Below, piece after piece: positions 63,080 to 64,000 of a stretch of 64,000 nt of DNA (positions are counted from its first letter, which is position 1; each line of letters begins with the position of its first letter). Source of the stretch: Selaginella tamariscina (taxonomy: Eukaryota; Streptophyta; Lycopodiopsida; Selaginellales; Selaginellaceae). The DNA lies in NCBI GenBank assembly GCA_003024785.1, contig PUQB01000105.1, forward strand, positions 517,580 to 581,579, given 5' to 3'. The position numbers were made by a program, and so were the translations under genes. Under the pieces are notes generated by a model that made no database searches, was not told the origin of the DNA, and was given only the letters and a program-made list of their open reading frames with translations.

Positions 63080-63990
63080 TCAAGCTTGTTCGTGGTCAGC
63101 TTCACTAATTCGTGGACTGGGTCGGTTATCTGCCCAGCGAACGCACTTGGGAGCCTGCTACTCATCTTGTTCATGCTCCTGATCTTATTGCCGAGTTCCA
63201 TCTCCTGATCTTGTTGTCGAGTTCCATCATCGATATCCTACAAACTTAGACCTGTGACAAATTGGACTATCAACGCTTGGGCCCATTTCACATCATCAAG
63301 AGACTCTCTAATGTGACGCTTCAAGCTTGTTCGTGGTCACTTCACTATTTCGTGGACTGGGTCGGTTATCCGCCCAGCGAACGCACTTGGGAGCCTGCTG
63401 CTCATCTTGTTCATGCTCCTGATCTTGTTGCCGCTTCAAGCTTGTTTGTGGTCACTTCACTATTTCGTGGACTGGGTCGGTTATCCACCCAGCGCAGGCT
63501 CCAAGTTTGTTTGTGGTCACTTCACTATTTCGTGGATTGGGTCGGTTATCCACCCAACGAATGCACTTGGGAGCCTGATGCTCATCTTGTTCATGCTCCT
63601 GATCTTGTTGCTGAGTTCCATCATCAATATCCTGATCTTTTTGCCGCTTCAAGCTTGTTTGTGGTCACTTCACTATTTCGTGGACTGGGTCGGTTATCCA
63701 CCCAGCGCAGGCTCCCAAGTTTGTTTGTGGTCACTTCACTATTTTGTGGACAGGGTCTGTTATCCACCCAGCGAATGCACTTGGGAGCCTGCTGCTCATC
63801 TTGTTCATGAGCCTGATCTTGTTGATGGAACTAGCGAATGCACTTGGGAGCTTGCTGCTCATCTTGTTTATGTTCGTGGACTGGGTCGGTTATCCACCCA
63901 ACGAATGCACTTGGGAGCCTGCTGCTCATCTTGTTCATGCTCCTGATCTTGTTGCTGAGTTCCATCATCGATATCCTGTAAAACCTGGAC
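63080..63990 (+). repeat. Tandem array of chromodomain-coding segments
   Basis: A segment coding for HYFVDWVGYPPSERTWEPA and HLVHAPDLVAEF, the C-terminal chromodomain of this chromovirus, recurs about seven times in whole or part (near 63105, 63340, 63455, 63520, 63670, 63735, 63875). Some units are full (with TWEP...HLVHAPDL), others stop after GYPPS. Also repeated are the 5' neighbour 'gtgacaaattggactatcaa' (63016 and 63255) and the tail 'gagttccatcatcgatatcctg'. Units sit in different frames, so this is DNA-level amplification, and it reaches the window edge. Confidence 0.85.
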
Positions 63991-64000
63991 CAGTGACGCG

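Overview
The window looks like nuclear DNA of a land plant. The genes include a plastid-type histidine biosynthesis enzyme (IGPD), a family 1 glycosyl hydrolase, a BAHD acyltransferase, an nsLTP-like protein and a plastid-type kinase-like protein. Spliceosomal introns are numerous and several are only 42-55 nt long. Very short introns, close gene spacing and Ty3/gypsy-filled flanks would suit a compact-intron lineage such as a Selaginella-type lycophyte; that lineage is inference and is not proven by the sequence.

Layout. 0-7 kb is transposon debris: a hAT-like transposase relic, copies of a long LTR family (F1) including a solo LTR with a perfect 5-bp target duplication, and a copia RNase H relic. 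7.9-26 kb is a gene island. Minus-strand genes are a coiled-coil protein (7.9-12.0), IGPD (12.5-14.3), an nsLTP-like gene (14.5-14.8), a GH1 beta-glucosidase (18.9-21.7) and a two-lobed retropepsin-like protein (24.6-26.0). Plus-strand genes are a small basic protein of unknown function (15.2-16.4), a kinase-like protein with altered catalytic motifs (16.5-18.8) and a decayed GH1 copy (23.8-24.6). 27.9-32.8 kb is a gypsy element with very short LTRs and target duplication. 33.5-35.0 kb is a BAHD acyltransferase. 35-58 kb is AT-rich DNA, a badly decayed plus-strand chromovirus-like element (about 38-43 kb), a second chromovirus (44.2-50.2 kb) inserted in its 3' LTR with target duplication CATGG, more F1 LTR pieces, a minisatellite and microsatellites. 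56.9-58.4 kb carries decayed unrecognised coding sequence. 58.6 kb to the right edge is another plus-strand chromovirus whose chromodomain region is repeated in tandem.

A point that colours every gene model: conserved host genes (IGPD, GH1, kinase-like, BAHD, protease-like) each carry one or more single-base indels, most of them at short homopolymer runs, while splice sites and most conserved residues are intact. That pattern fits uncorrected consensus error better than independent gene death, but raw reads would be needed to tell. Spans below therefore give exon joins with the frame breaks stated. The genes are mostly housekeeping or secondary-metabolism functions and do not form an evident shared pathway. 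The most unusual items are the two-lobed retropepsin-like protein and the chromodomain tandem array.
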